Of a stretch of 64,000 nt of DNA, positions 36,401 through 47,785 are shown piece after piece. Positions within the stretch are counted from its first letter, which is position 1. Every line of letters begins with the position of its first letter. Source of the stretch: Begonia masoniana (Eukaryota; Streptophyta; Magnoliopsida; Cucurbitales; Begoniaceae); NCBI GenBank assembly GCA_022432975.1, contig CM039508.1, positions 44,295,646 through 44,359,645 on the forward strand, given 5' to 3'. The translations under genes were made by a program, and so were the position numbers. The notes beneath the pieces are model-generated. The model ran no database searches, was not told where the DNA came from, and worked only from the letters and a program-made list of their open reading frames with translations.

Positions 36401-37908
36401 GGACAGAAATCCAAAAGTTTGAACTGGAGGTAGTTTCTAAACTATCGGCCGTACTGGCAAATCTAACGTTACGGCCAACCATCCTGGACCGAATTAAGGA
36501 GGCCCAGAAGACCAATTCAAAGGAGATGGCTGATATTGTGAGTAAGTTACCTATGGCCTCTTCCGAGTTCAGCTATTCGAGAGATGGTATTCTGAAGTTC
36601 AGAGAGAGATGGTATGTTCCGAAAGATGTAGAGTTACGAAAGAGCATCTTGTCGGAAGCCCACTCATCTTCTTTCTCTGTGCATCCTGGTAGCACAAAGA
36701 TGTATCAGGACTTGAAACTTCAGTTCTGGTGGCCGAATATGAAGAATGAAGTGGCCAAATTTGTGGAGTCTTGCATGATATGTCAACAAGTCAAGGCTGA
36801 ACATCAACGACCAGGTGGAACGCTTAAGCCTCTCCCAATCCCCGAATGGAAATGGGAGAACATCACAATGGACTTTGTTGTTGGCCTTCCAAGAACAGCT
36901 AAAGGCCACAATAGCATATGGGTCATAGTGGACAGATTGACAAAGTCGGCTCATTTTCTACCTATGAAGACGACATTCTCTATGGACCAGTATGCAGAAC
37001 TATACATTAGTGAGATCGTCAAGCTGCATGGGGTACTAGTATCGATTGTATATGACCGAGACCCTAGATTCACATCGAGGTTTTGGAAAAGCTTGCAAAG
37101 CTCCCTGGGCACCAAGTTGGATTTCAGCACGGCGTTTCATCCACAGACGGACGGACAATCTGAAAGAACAATTCAAATACTGGAGGATATGTTAAGGTCG
37201 TGCGTGCTGGAATTTCATGCTCCTTGGAGTAGATACCTACCGCTCGTGGAGTTTGCTTACAACAATAGCTACCAGGCTACAATCGGCATGGCTCCTTATG
37301 AAGCTCTTTATGGCAGGAAGTGTAGATCCCCATTGTGTTGGGATGAGGTCGGAGAAACCAAGCTTATCGGCCCTGAGATATTACAACAGATGTCCGAAGT
37401 GATTGCCGCAATCAAGTAACGAATCAAGATTGCTCAGAACCGACAAAAGAGTTATGCGGACCATAGAAGAAGGGACTTAGAGTTCGCTGAGGGCGATGAG
37501 GTATTCTTGAAAGTGTCGCCTTTCAAGGGTGTAATGAGATTTGGTAAGAAAGGAAAGCTCAGCCCACGGTTCATTGGACCTTTTTCCATCATGAATCGTG
37601 TGGGAAGCATGGCCTACAGACTACAGTTGCCAACGTCTATGGATGGAGTTCATAATGTCTTCCATGTTTCAATGCTGAGAAAATGTGTACGATATCCAAC
37701 TCAGATCGTGAAGCAGGTGGACTTTGATATCATGCAGACACTGACGTATGAAGAAAGGCCCATACAGATACTAGATACCTCACTCAAAGTGTTGCGCAAT
37801 CGAGTGGTCCCGTTGGTGAAAGTTTTATGGCGTAATCACAATGTGGAGGAAGCCACATGGGAAAGACAAGCGGATGTTAGAGCACAATATCCAGACCTCT
37901 TTACTTAG
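33495..37908 (+). pseudogene. gag-pol of element 3, two stops and one frameshift
   Basis: Gag starts at the ATG 33495 (MVRGNQGD), has the FWWDTVQST core and a CCHC knuckle CFRCGKGGHHVRDC near 34400. An in-frame TAA at 34215-34217 sits in a Gln-rich stretch, so CAA-to-TAA is likely. The protease DTGATHSF is near 34575. A single-base shift near 34670 moves pol to the next frame (PEFMHSEQ). RT (FIDDILVYS near 35580), RNase H (YCDASKIG near 36020), integrase (HHCC near 36670-36790, then the catalytic core) follow. A second in-frame TAA lies at 37417-37419, and the chromodomain (VKVLWRNHNVEEATWE) closes at 37908. One usually conserved integrase motif reads IVYDRDPRF instead of IVSDRDPRF. The element is non-functional despite its young LTRs. 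Confidence 0.93.
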
Positions 37909-37933
37909 GAAAATTTTAAGGACTAAATTTCTG

Positions 37934-37948
37934 TTAAGGTGGGTGGAA
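37934..37948 (+). other. polypurine tract of element 3
   Basis: A mostly purine run (AAGGTGGGTGGAA) directly precedes the 3' LTR. Confidence 0.75.
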
Positions 37949-40559
37949 TGTAACACCCGGCATTTTGGCCATGTAATAATCTGTTGAATTATTGTATGGA
38001 TTTAAATTGCCATGAATACAGAAACTATTTTATTGTAAATTTTGGATCGTTTAGTGAGACGAGAAGCAAACTAATGTGTATCTAAAGAAAACACTAAGTT
38101 TGAAATGCATGGAAGGGCAAATTGGGGAGAAATTATGGTTGGTGGGAGATAGCCAATGGATAGCTGACACATGGCAGCTTGTTAAGGAAGTTAAGTTCCT
38201 TCTCCTACGTGAAACCCTCTTCATTTCACTTCTCTGCTCTCTCTCCATTTCTCTTCTCAGCATTCTCTCTCTTCCAGTCGACAAAACAACCATCGAAGCT
38301 ACTTCGATCTCCTCTGTTCCTTTCTGTTTCTCCGCTAAGGTAAGCATCTTTTATTGCTAACAAGTTTGGACAAGTTTAATGTGAGTTTTGGTTGGAGTGA
38401 AGGATTGCGATACTTTGGTAAAAACTCACTGTTTTTGGATGAAAACACACCGGTTTGTTTTCTAAGGGTTTGAATGAATTTGGAACAAATTCTTCTAACT
38501 TATTTGTTAGCATTTGCAGCTTGTTTATTTTCTGAACGTGCATGTATAGGTTCGAGCATTTCTGAGACATTCAGGAATATCAACTCTGCAGCAACAGGTA
38601 AGTTCATATCCGTAGGTTGGCCCTTAAGGCCCTACATCTCGGAGGTACTAGGTTTTACATTCTGTTGGCTGGTTTCGGGTAGAAGGGTTAGAGTTAAGTT
38701 CTGTGGTTTTTGTTTAGGTTCCTGTTGTTTTATCTTCTTGTTCTCTGCTGTATTAACTGTAAGCACTGTAAATGTCTGTGCATACACGATTTTCTGAAAG
38801 TTCATGCAAAACTGTTTTCTGTACACGGTTTTGAAGTTAAGCAAGATAAAATCTGACTGAAATGTACCGGTTAAGTGTGGGACGGGGACTTGCCCCAGAT
38901 CTGTTTCTGTTCTGTTCTGTATCTCTGTTTGTGCCTGTCGTGCACTTGCCAGTTCCCCTACAAGCCCCAATTATACCCCTCTGCCACTGAAACGTAATGT
39001 TCCGTACTGTCACTGTATTTCTGAAAACCGCATGCATAGCATTTTGCATCACTGCATATCTATTATGTCCTTACTAAGTTTTAGACTCATAGGTGAACTC
39101 CCTGATGTAGGTACTGAATCTGAAAATGAGGACTTTGTGCCTCAGTCTGACGAATAGGTGGCTGGTGAATCGAGCTCTCGGGGGTGGTTGCTGCAGCCAG
39201 ACAAATTCTGTCCCGAGGTTTAAATTTTTAAAGTATAGTCTATATCTGTAAAGTTTTTTGGAAATTCTGGTTTTGTTGTAAAAACTCTGTAAAAACTTCT
39301 GTTTTTGAGAAATTCTGCAAATATATGTTAGGTTCTGTACTGATCATCATATTTTAAAACAATGTACAAATTTTGACGTCTAAGTTTTAAAAACTGCTGT
39401 ATTTGACAGTTGAATTCATGTTCTGAATATTTTGGAATCGTTTGAGTATTATCTGTTAGTTTGTGCATGAATGACTTCTGGTTTTGGAACTATCCATGCA
39501 GTCTGTACCCTTTGTATCTGTCAATTGTAAAGTGTGTTCTACATCCTTACTTAGAAATCGGGTATTGAAGGTTTACAACTTTCATGCCCTCTGTTTGTGT
39601 GGTATTTGACAGTTGAATGATGTCTTGAAGTATTCTGAAATGGTTTGGAATATTTTCTGTTAGCCTATGCACAGATGGTCTCTAGTTTTAGAGCTTTTAT
39701 GTAGAGTGAATTTCCTTAAATTGCTGTCATGTTTTCTGTTTCGTTCAAGAACCATGTTTTAAAGTGGTTTGAGAATCTGAGACGTCTATGTCTTCTGTTT
39801 TAAGCTCTCTGTCTATATGTTTTCCTGTCAAAAGTTATAAATTTTGCCTTTAAAACTATGTCCTCCGATTACATCTACCGGTAGGAATTTTGTCTTATTC
39901 CCATCCACCGCCAAACAGTAGTTCTGTTATAGGTTTTTCCTCCTGTCGATTCCGCTTATTGCTTATTTCTTCCAGTTGACGTCATCCATATTCCGATGAT
40001 GTCATCACATCTGCCGATTTCATCTGCTGCCTACATCTTCCGATGACATCATCCATCTTCTGGCTAACGTCATCACCTTCTGCCGATTTCACCTGCTGTC
40101 TGCATCCACTGTTGCCTTATACTTCATATCCACCGAATGTCACTGTACAACTTTTGTCGTATCTGCATCCACCGATAGCTTTTATCTTCCACCCAGTTTT
40201 ACTCGCATCTACCGACTGACGTCACCTATTTTGTCTTGTCTGAATCCACCGATGCTCTTTTTAAACTAAGTCCTCCGCCAGCCTTATGCTTATGTTTTTC
40301 TGTTTTTACTTCCTGTTTATTCCGTTTATTTATTTCCTACGCCCTTTCTGTTCCCTGTTCCTCCCCGCCTCCTCTGTTATTCACTTCTGTAATCCAGCCA
40401 ACTGTATCATGTTTGCTTTAACTCCAGAGGACTCACTCTCTCTGTAAATGTTTTTAAAATTTTAATGCACAAAAAAAATAGTCCCTGTTTTCTGTTAACT
40501 GTCCCGGAGTGATGGCTCCGATCCCGGACCCCGATCGGGTTTGGTTTCGGGCCGTCACA
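37949..40559 (+). mobile_element. 3' LTR of element 3
   Basis: Aligns end to end with the 5' LTR. Several TGACGTCA sites of the 5' LTR read GATGTCA, GACATCA or AACGTCA here, mostly CpG-type transitions. Confidence 0.93.
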
Positions 40560-40564
40560 ATATA

Positions 40565-41110
40565 GATATAGAGAACGATTCTCCAAACCACCACAGAAAT
40601 ACTTTTAAAATGGATTGCTTCTCAAAATGGATTTTCCCACACTCTATTTGCAAATGAGGTCTTAACCTCTATTTATAGTGTAAGAATTTTGTAAGGTTAT
40701 CATAACATTTAAAAGAAACAAATGTTACAAAATTTAATTTACCATTAAGTTAGAATTGATTTCTTAATAACATTTATAACAAGAGATGTTATGGAAATCA
40801 AAACAACTTCTTATCATGACTTTACACTTGGCACCATGATTTGGCAAAATCCATTTAAAAAATAACTTTATGTTTGTTAATTAATTGAACAATTCAATTA
40901 TTTCATTTAATGAAACATAACAAACATATTAATTATGACAACTTTTGTCACGTGTCTTATAAGTTGATTATTCAACTATTTCATCTAATGAAATATAATA
41001 AACTTATTATTGAGTGTATTAAATAATTAACTCATAGTTAATTATTTAATCTTCTTTGTTCATTTTTCTATTATTCGAATAATGACAGAAAGTGACAAAG
41101 GGACCGATGG
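40565..41110 (-). repeat. middle piece of the split Copia-like LTR
   Basis: AT-rich, non-coding sequence between element 3 and the gypsy-type solo LTR. Its last five bases, GATGG, are one copy of the target duplication of the solo LTR. Confidence 0.55.
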
Positions 41111-43577
41111 TGTAACACCCGGAAAATTTCTATTTTGTACGTAGCCCTAGCTAGGTCAAGTATGAGAGATTGAGTCATTGAAGGCTAAGGATATGCATGG
41201 AAGAGTGAAAGAGGTTGAAGTGTTAAAACAAAAGTGTTGTAAAGTCAAAATAAGTAAGCCAATCAAATTGCAAATAATTATGTGAAATAAAAACTTGGAA
41301 AGAAATGGTTAAAGATGGCCATCACGTTGGAAGGAAAGTGGGGAAAAGAATTGAAAAAGTTTAAACTAAAAAGGTGTGTTGAAAAGTCAAAAGCATAGGT
41401 TTGAATTTTCAAAGTAAGTAAAAACCAATAGGAATTAAGTAAATAATAAATGAAATACTTGAATGGAAAAGAAAAGTGGGAAGTAATGATGTTTAACGTT
41501 GGAGACTTGAAGATGAAAAGTGAGGGTTGAATGGTAATTTAAATGTAATTTTAAAGGATTAAAATAAAAGAGAAAAAGTATTAGTTAAAAAGGTCAAATT
41601 TGTAAAGTTAGTCATCTTCTTCCCCTAGCTTTTCACGATTTCTTGCAGCGCCATTGAAGCCCTCCAAATCTCCATTTCAGCAAGAGTTTTCAAGGGATTT
41701 TGAGGTAAGTTTAGTGGGGTTTTTAGTTTTATACATTTAGGGGTTGTTTTTAGTGGTTTTTGGGTAGTTTTGGTGAAGATTGCATAGGGTTTGAAAACCC
41801 TAAATGGTGAAGTCCGAAAATTGAGTTTAAGGGTTGGTTTTCTTTCCAAATTTGATGATTTAATTGTTGGATGGATTAGTTTAGGTGGTTAGAGTGGTTA
41901 GATTGAAGATTGGCGGAGTGTTACACAAAAACGGTTTAAGAACACTTAGATGACCGATTCTGTTGGCTGCAATTTCGGGTTGGCCAAAGTGTATATTTGG
42001 TTAATTTAAGTGTTTCAATGGATAGTAGACGTGTAGAGCTTTCCGAGTTGGGGTGGAACGTCAAAATTTGTTGAAAAACGAGAAAGTTATGACCGTTTGA
42101 AGTTTGACGGTCAATTTTTGGTAAAAATCGGGTTTGAGTGTTTAGGTTGAAAGATTTGTGTTAGTTGATTTAGTTGAATTCTTTAGAAACCTTTTGGAGT
42201 GTTACTAAGTTGAGTTTTCATTATTTTAGGTGATCGAACGTGTGATTTGGTTGGACGAAGTGGACGAGAAAATATCGAGCAACCAGGTAAGTAGTGGACC
42301 GCTTGTGTTTTGCCTTCGGGCCTACACCATGGAACGGTAGGGAAATTGTTTGCTTGGTTGTTTATTTTATCTTTTGTTGTGCATTGTATGTGACATGCAT
42401 CATGGTTTTCAAACTACGAAATACATGTTTTGAGTATCGTTTGCAAATTGTGAGGCAATGTAAAGATATGTGAGGCAATGTTTGTGTGAGTCACCTCGTC
42501 GTGAATTAGTGTCTGAAAGTATGACAGTTTCGGGAGGTGTTTGTGTGAGTCACCTCGTCGCTAATTAGTGTCTGAAAGTATGACAGTTTCGGGAGGTGTT
42601 TGTGTGAGTCACCTCGTCGCGAATTAGTGTCTGAAAGTATGACAATTTCGGGAGGTGTCTGTGTGAGTCACCCCGTCGCGAATTAGTGTCTGAAAGTATG
42701 ACAGTTCGGGAGGTCTCTCAGTGAGTTGATAATGAACGAGGTTCATTGATCGACGTGGGAGAAGATCATGTATGGCCGTCCCATGTGTGAACACGATGTG
42801 TGCCTCAGATCTGGCTCTGAGTGGTCAACGCGTGACCATCCTGTTAGGATAGATATCCGCTTGACGCACATGTGAAAGTGTTGAGTAATTAAACAAGAAC
42901 GAGTTGAACACAACTGAGAGTTAGAAACCGCATGTATTAGGGTTGTGTGTGTGGGTTGTTTGTGCAGTGTGCATTGTGTTTTCGAATGCATTATTCCCTA
43001 CTTACTAAGCATTAGGCTTACGTTTTGTGTTCCGTGGTGTAGGTTTCGACCGGAGTACAGGTGAGGGCCTTAAGGAAAGCTAAGATTGGGATGCAGTTGG
43101 TGATGTACGGGGCATGCCGGTGCAGGCAGTTGTCGGGGCACCTCGACCATGGTCTTCGGGGAATGTGGGGCTTTATATTTTGGTAGTTTATTGTTAATGT
43201 ATGGTTGTAGAAATGATGAGAATGTGTTACCCTGTATTGTGGGTTTTCTTCATTTTGGTTAATTGTTGGAGATTTCGTAGGTTGGTTAGATGGTTATGAC
43301 TATTCTGGATTGGTTGGGATTGGATGTTATGCAGGTACCTAGCATTTTGGAGGCGCCATTTTCAGGCGTTACTTTGTCGAAATTTTTGGGAAGGACGCCG
43401 TGGTGCTAAAGGTTAGGATTAAGGGAAATTAGTGAGTTTAGGCAGCTAGGTACGACGTAAGAGAGCTGCGGGAGATTTAATTTTAAATTTTGAAGTGTCT
43501 GATTTTTTTTAAAAATTATTGAGGGTTAAAGTGAGCCAAGTAGCGCACCGAGCCAGGGTGGGTTCGGGGGCGTTACA
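41111..43577 (+). mobile_element. gypsy-type solo LTR (2467 bp), third family
   Basis: Starts TGTAACACCCGGAAAATTTC, ends GGGGGCGTTACA, and is flanked by a perfect 5-bp duplication GATGG (41106-41110 and 43578-43582). No internal region or second LTR is present, so it arose by LTR-LTR recombination. Its ends resemble the Tekay-type LTRs but the body differs from both families in the window. Confidence 0.92.
42481..42714 (+). repeat. 59-bp tandem repeat, four copies, inside the solo LTR
   Basis: Units begin at 42481, 42540, 42599 and 42658. Each contains GTGAGTCACC and GTCTGAAAGTATGAC with few changes. Part of the LTR; function unknown. Confidence 0.88.
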
Positions 43578-43582
43578 GATGG

Positions 43583-44523
43583 ACCTGTAATTTTAAGCTT
43601 CAATAATTTTTTCGTTAATTAATATAAATTCTTTATATCAATTAACGTAATTATTAACTCTAAAGTAAGTCCACTAAATACTTAAAGTTACACTCTTAAA
43701 ACTATATATTATGTTTACTTAAAAGTAATATCCATTGATATAGTAATTACATATGTACTAACCCTCCATTTAAATTCGCAATAGAGCTAGGTTTATAATC
43801 CGTTAATCTTTCATATTACATCTTTATCCTTAACTACTATTAGTCCTTGATTGAATAATTAATTCATAACGATTTATGAATTTAAGCGCTAATTATTCGA
43901 TTTTTTAATTAACAAAAAAGGAATCCAATAAAATAGATTTCATTGTATCGATACTAACATTTCCAGCTATTTATTTTAATTCATTTCCAATATACAAGGT
44001 ATGTGAATTGTAACTTATACAAAACTTTACTAAGTAAATTAAAGAATAAATTAAAATAAAATAAGAGTTTGTTAAATATAATGAATTAAGATTACACACA
44101 TATGACCATCATTATGATAAAGTTATTTGTTCTATGTTTAACAGAAATTATAAGAACAATATAATTTTATCTGGTTCAGTCCTATATAATCATATTATAT
44201 AAAACTTATTTACCTTATGTCACTACATATACAGTCGGGATATAACTATACATTCTTAATGAGATAAACTAAGTTTATTACTATGATTTATTTGAAGATT
44301 CCATACTTCAAATATAAGTCATTGACTTGTTTTAGTTATTACTCTTTATATTATATCTCTCATATATACAATATATATGTCAATATAAAGTTTGCACAAA
44401 TAACCAAGAAATTTTCTCTGAATTTTATAAAACATGATCTTTAAATGCAAGCATAATATTAATCAATTTAAATAATATAACTGTTTTATTATATTTGCTT
44501 GTTTGGGCACATAATTCTCAACA
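43583..44523 (-). repeat. right piece of the split Copia-like LTR
   Basis: AT-rich sequence ending in CATAATTCTCAACA. No coding capacity. Confidence 0.55.
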
Positions 44524-44936
44524 TCTTCTTCAATCGATCTTCATTCCTCAGAACTCCAACATAGAAATTAAATAGATTTGTTGAAAAATAGATAGAGCCT
44601 CTCGCGAAATTGGCTTTTCAATTCGATCAGCTTCATTGCAAACATTCTCAATTGGCATTGGATTTCATGATGATTATGTAGGGAATTAATTTTGAGATTT
44701 TTGAGATTAATTTATTTTAAGATTCCACAAAAGATGTTACAATTTCTCTGTTGATCGCACTTGATGGATGCTAAGGAAAACATGTTATTAGTCTAATGTT
44801 AGCAGATTTAAGCTCGAATGTCCGCAAATTTTTAATGATATTTCACCGAATAGTGTCGGATAAAAATCATTTGAAAAGAAAGAAATACATCTAACCTTCT
44901 TACCCATTATAACTTACAAATCATTCTTTTCAACTT
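44524..44936. other. PPR-leader and kinase 3'-flank remnant before copy D
   Basis: 44564-44930 matches 17297-17640, the junction of PPR pseudogene 1 and kinase copy A. It shows a further copy of the PPR-kinase junction on the other side of the transposon nest. No gene. Confidence 0.7.
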
Positions 44937-46398
44937 TGATGATCCATGGAGAGCACTATAGTTTTAATCATATGCAACTCTGCGATAACATTCTAGATAT
45001 CCATCTGATCACCAGGAGACTCCATGGAACATGCGAGGCCAAGCTTTAATAGTGAAACCAAACAGTTCATCGTCTTATGATCAATTGGTATAATGAAAGA
45101 TAAAAGAACACAATCGACAATGTTGATCACTTGACTCGACAAAGCCATAACAACGTATGAATGTAGATTGAGCTCTCCTACAAACATCATATCAGTCGGT
45201 CGTTTCCCTGTTATCATTTCCAACAATAATATTCCATAACTATACGTGTTGCCATTAGTTGAAACATCACTTCTCTGTCCATATTCTGTAATTAAAAAAA
45301 AAATCATGAAAAATATATGATTGAAAGTTAATAGAATTGAAAGTTCAAGATTTTCACGACTAGTTTGTACCTGGAGTAACATATCCAACCGTTCCTCGAA
45401 TGGCAATAGAGCTAGATTCACTAACTTTGGTGTAATCTGTAAGAAGTTTTGCAAGTCCAAAATCTCCAACATGCGCATTCATACTTTCATCGAGAAGAAT
45501 GTTAGATGGCTTTAAATCACAATGAACAACTGGAATTTGACAACGATGGTGAAGATAATCGAGCGCTAGAGCAACATCGATGGCTATATTTACTCGTTGA
45601 AGAAGGTTAAGACATCTTCCTTCATTTAGGTCTTGGCTTCCAGCATGCAACCATGAGTCTAAATTTCCTTTAGGCATGAACTCATACACAATAGCTTTGA
45701 AATCATTTCCCTTAAAATCAATGGTGGAGCATGAAGTTATCGTCTTCAGTAGATTTCTATGACAAATAGTCCTCAAAGCTTCGCAGAAGAATAGTCCTCA
45801 AAGTTATCGTCTTCAGTAGATTTCTATGACGATTAGTTGCTTTGAGTAGATCACCATATGACACTTCCATGAAAAGAGATGGCTTTGAGACCAATTGACT
45901 CTCTTTTGGTTTCCTTCCCATTTTCTTTCCAACAAAAAAGAAGAGTAAGGATGATAATAAAACTAACCCAAATAGATAAATGCATATGGATATAATAATA
46001 TTTAGCTTGAAAGTCAATTGAGGCCTTCTCCATGCTTCATCGAGGCAAATGGGTAGGTTTAGAAATGATGCACCACCGCATAGTTTGATATTTCCAAGCA
46101 ATGAGATAGCTAATGCATTTGAAAAAACTTCAGCTATTGGAACCTTGCCATCAAAATTGTTGAAGGATAAATTTAATAAATTCATGGAAAATTTGGAGAA
46201 GTAGTCTAGAATTTGCCCCGATAGGTTGTTGTAAGAAAGGTCAAGTACTCTAATGCCTTGTAATGAACTAAAGCTTGAAGGAATGGGTCAGTGGAAGTTG
46301 TTGCCTTGCATGGCGTGATATTCTAGGCTTACGTAACTCCCTAACTCATTGGGAAGTGTTCCTAAACAGTTGTTGTCAAATAAATCCAAAGCAGTCGT
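44937..46398 (-). pseudogene. LRR-XII receptor kinase copy D, truncated
   Basis: Exon 2 carries an in-frame stop (SMESPGDQMDI*) at 44993-44995. The APG/E boundary and intron resemble copy C. In exon 1 the HCDLKPSN loop is kept, but the ATP-binding lobe (glycine loop and VAIK lysine) is deleted and replaced by a short duplicated stretch near 45780-45835. The transmembrane segment and last LRRs follow to 46398, where the similarity to copy C ends (near copy C 23075) and foreign DNA begins. It is a dead fragment. Confidence 0.87.
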
Positions 46399-46488
46399 GG
46401 TCAGAGATGTTAAACAAGCGAGCTGAACTCGCAGCCCGCCCGCTCGACTCGTTACTGTAGCAGGTCGAGCCAAGCTCGGCTCGCTACA
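46399..46488. other. GC-rich repeat-like DNA at the left of the tandem retrotransposon
   Basis: Starts CAGAGATGTTAAAC and is rich in GAGC/GCTCG words, like the 59096-59230 sequence on the other side of the array. Together they may be one older DNA transposon (subterminal GGCTCG repeats, hAT-like) that was the landing site; I cannot define both ends. Confidence 0.35.
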
Positions 46489-47771
46489 TGTTGTGCCTCA
46501 TAGGCCCATCACACGATCACAGGTACAATCACATGTTTTATTTAACTTTTGTACTTACACACTTTACTCTTTTGCAGGTGACATTTCTTACATTGAATTA
46601 GAAGGCGTACTCACCGATGTAAAGTGGGAGATGGAAGCTCAAGATCAGGAGCAACCGAAGCACGTCATTGCTTGGGAGGCAAGGTTTGGAGAACCCGAAG
46701 CTCATATGGGAATTTGTCTTCCCGAGCATTGATTTTATGTATTTTTATTTTAAAACTTATTGGGCAAACATTGGCCTTTTTGTTAAGATTTTATATAAGC
46801 ATGCATGTTAGGCATTTAGGGCTAGATGCTTGGTAGGATTAGATGTGGCTTGGTTTGGTTTTAATTGGCTTGAGAACCAAAGGAGTGGGTTAATGAAGAA
46901 AACCAGCTGCTGTGCATTGAAGAGAACCGAACCACTTGCTGCTTGAAGAAAACCGGCCGCTGCTTTAATGAAGTGAACCGGGTGAAGAAAACATTTTGTG
47001 AACCAGAGCTCAAGCGAAGGAGACCAGAGAAACCACGGCGCCTGAAGCTGCAATCGAAGAAGGGGACCACTTCCATTTTTGGCCCGAATCGCCACTGCAT
47101 CGTGTCGGAGAAGTTGCCGTGCAAGGAAACCGGCGAGCTGACGGAAACAGGGCTACCCTCGAAGCCCTAGCGACAGAGGAATCTCGGCTACTCTTCTTCC
47201 CGCGCCTTCAACGGTTCTCGCCAATTTTCAAATGTTCTCCAGCCACTAGGTACTATTTATCATCGCTATTGGTGTCTGTAATCGTTGGTTCAGTTTATGA
47301 GAAGAAGTAGACCGTTTCCCTACGAGAGGAACAGCGAAGGCATTTCGCCGCGCAGGTAAGCTTCGGCTTCGCCGAATAGGAGATAGCCTCCTAGTTCAAC
47401 AACCCGAGGTTGTTGTTGAACTCTAGCACCATTCTCCTCTCCTCCCTATCGAGGGCTGGAAACCAGAAGGAGGTGGACAGAACCGGTTCCTCAAGTCGAC
47501 GCCTTCCTCCGGAAAAGCGTTCTGTCGGAGCTAAACATTGGTTAGCTGACCGACTTGAGGTTGTGTAAATCTTGTTGAATTAACTGGACCACGCTTTCAT
47601 CTTACACTCACTTCACTCGCACGACACCATTCACGCTTAAGTTTCTGTTTGTTCTGCATTTAGCACGTTTGGTTTTCTGTTCTTGAAGTTACTCGGCTTG
47701 GCCGAGCACTGGAGTAGCTAACGATCTCTTTAAGCTGTTGCAGGAGCTTAGTTAAGGTTTGGCTCACAACA
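46489..47771 (+). mobile_element. LTR 1 of the array
   Basis: Starts TGTTGTGCCTCATAGGCCC, ends GGCTCACAACA. It contains an 11-bp-arm hairpin (47393-47422, arms AGTTCAACAAC and GTTGTTGAACT) and a possible short intron (GTACAATC...TTTTGCAG) near 46519-46575. The many short open frames within it recur in all three LTRs. Confidence 0.93.
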
Positions 47772-47773
47772 TT

Positions 47774-47785
47774 TGGTATCAGAGC
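47774..47785 (+). other. primer binding site, internal region 1
   Basis: TGGTATCAGAGC, two bases after LTR 1, matching initiator Met-tRNA. Confidence 0.88.

Larger units (their letters stand above)
30719..40559 (+). mobile_element. complete Ty3/gypsy chromovirus (Tekay/Del type), element 3, 9.8 kb
   Basis: Two LTRs of 2615 and 2611 bp enclose a tRNA-Met PBS, gag-pol with chromodomain, and a purine tract. Flanks are ATATG (30714-30718) and ATATA (40560-40564), a target duplication with one mismatch. In the first 420 bp I counted seven substitutions between the LTRs (about 1.7%), so the insertion is fairly young. It is the same family as element 2 and a sister family to element 1. Confidence 0.94.
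30392..44523 (-). mobile_element. Copia-like solo LTR (about 1.8 kb) split by two later insertions
   Basis: On the minus strand the LTR starts TGTTGAGAATTATGTGCCC at 44523 and ends ...TTTCAACA at 30392. Removing element 3 (30719-40559) and the solo LTR (41111-43577) leaves three pieces of 327, about 546 and 941 bp, about 1.8 kb in total, AT-rich and without coding capacity. Flanking 5-mers are TCTCC (30387-30391) and TCTTC (44524-44528), one mismatch, as expected for an old insertion. The start resembles Angela/Tork-type Copia LTRs; the family call is tentative. Confidence 0.6.

Noticed and set aside
46808..47124. Overlapping minus-strand open frames (95 and 87 codons) repeated at 52468 and 58130
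   Set aside because: They recur only because the LTR recurs; the sequence is low in recognisable motifs and the frames overlap each other in antisense.
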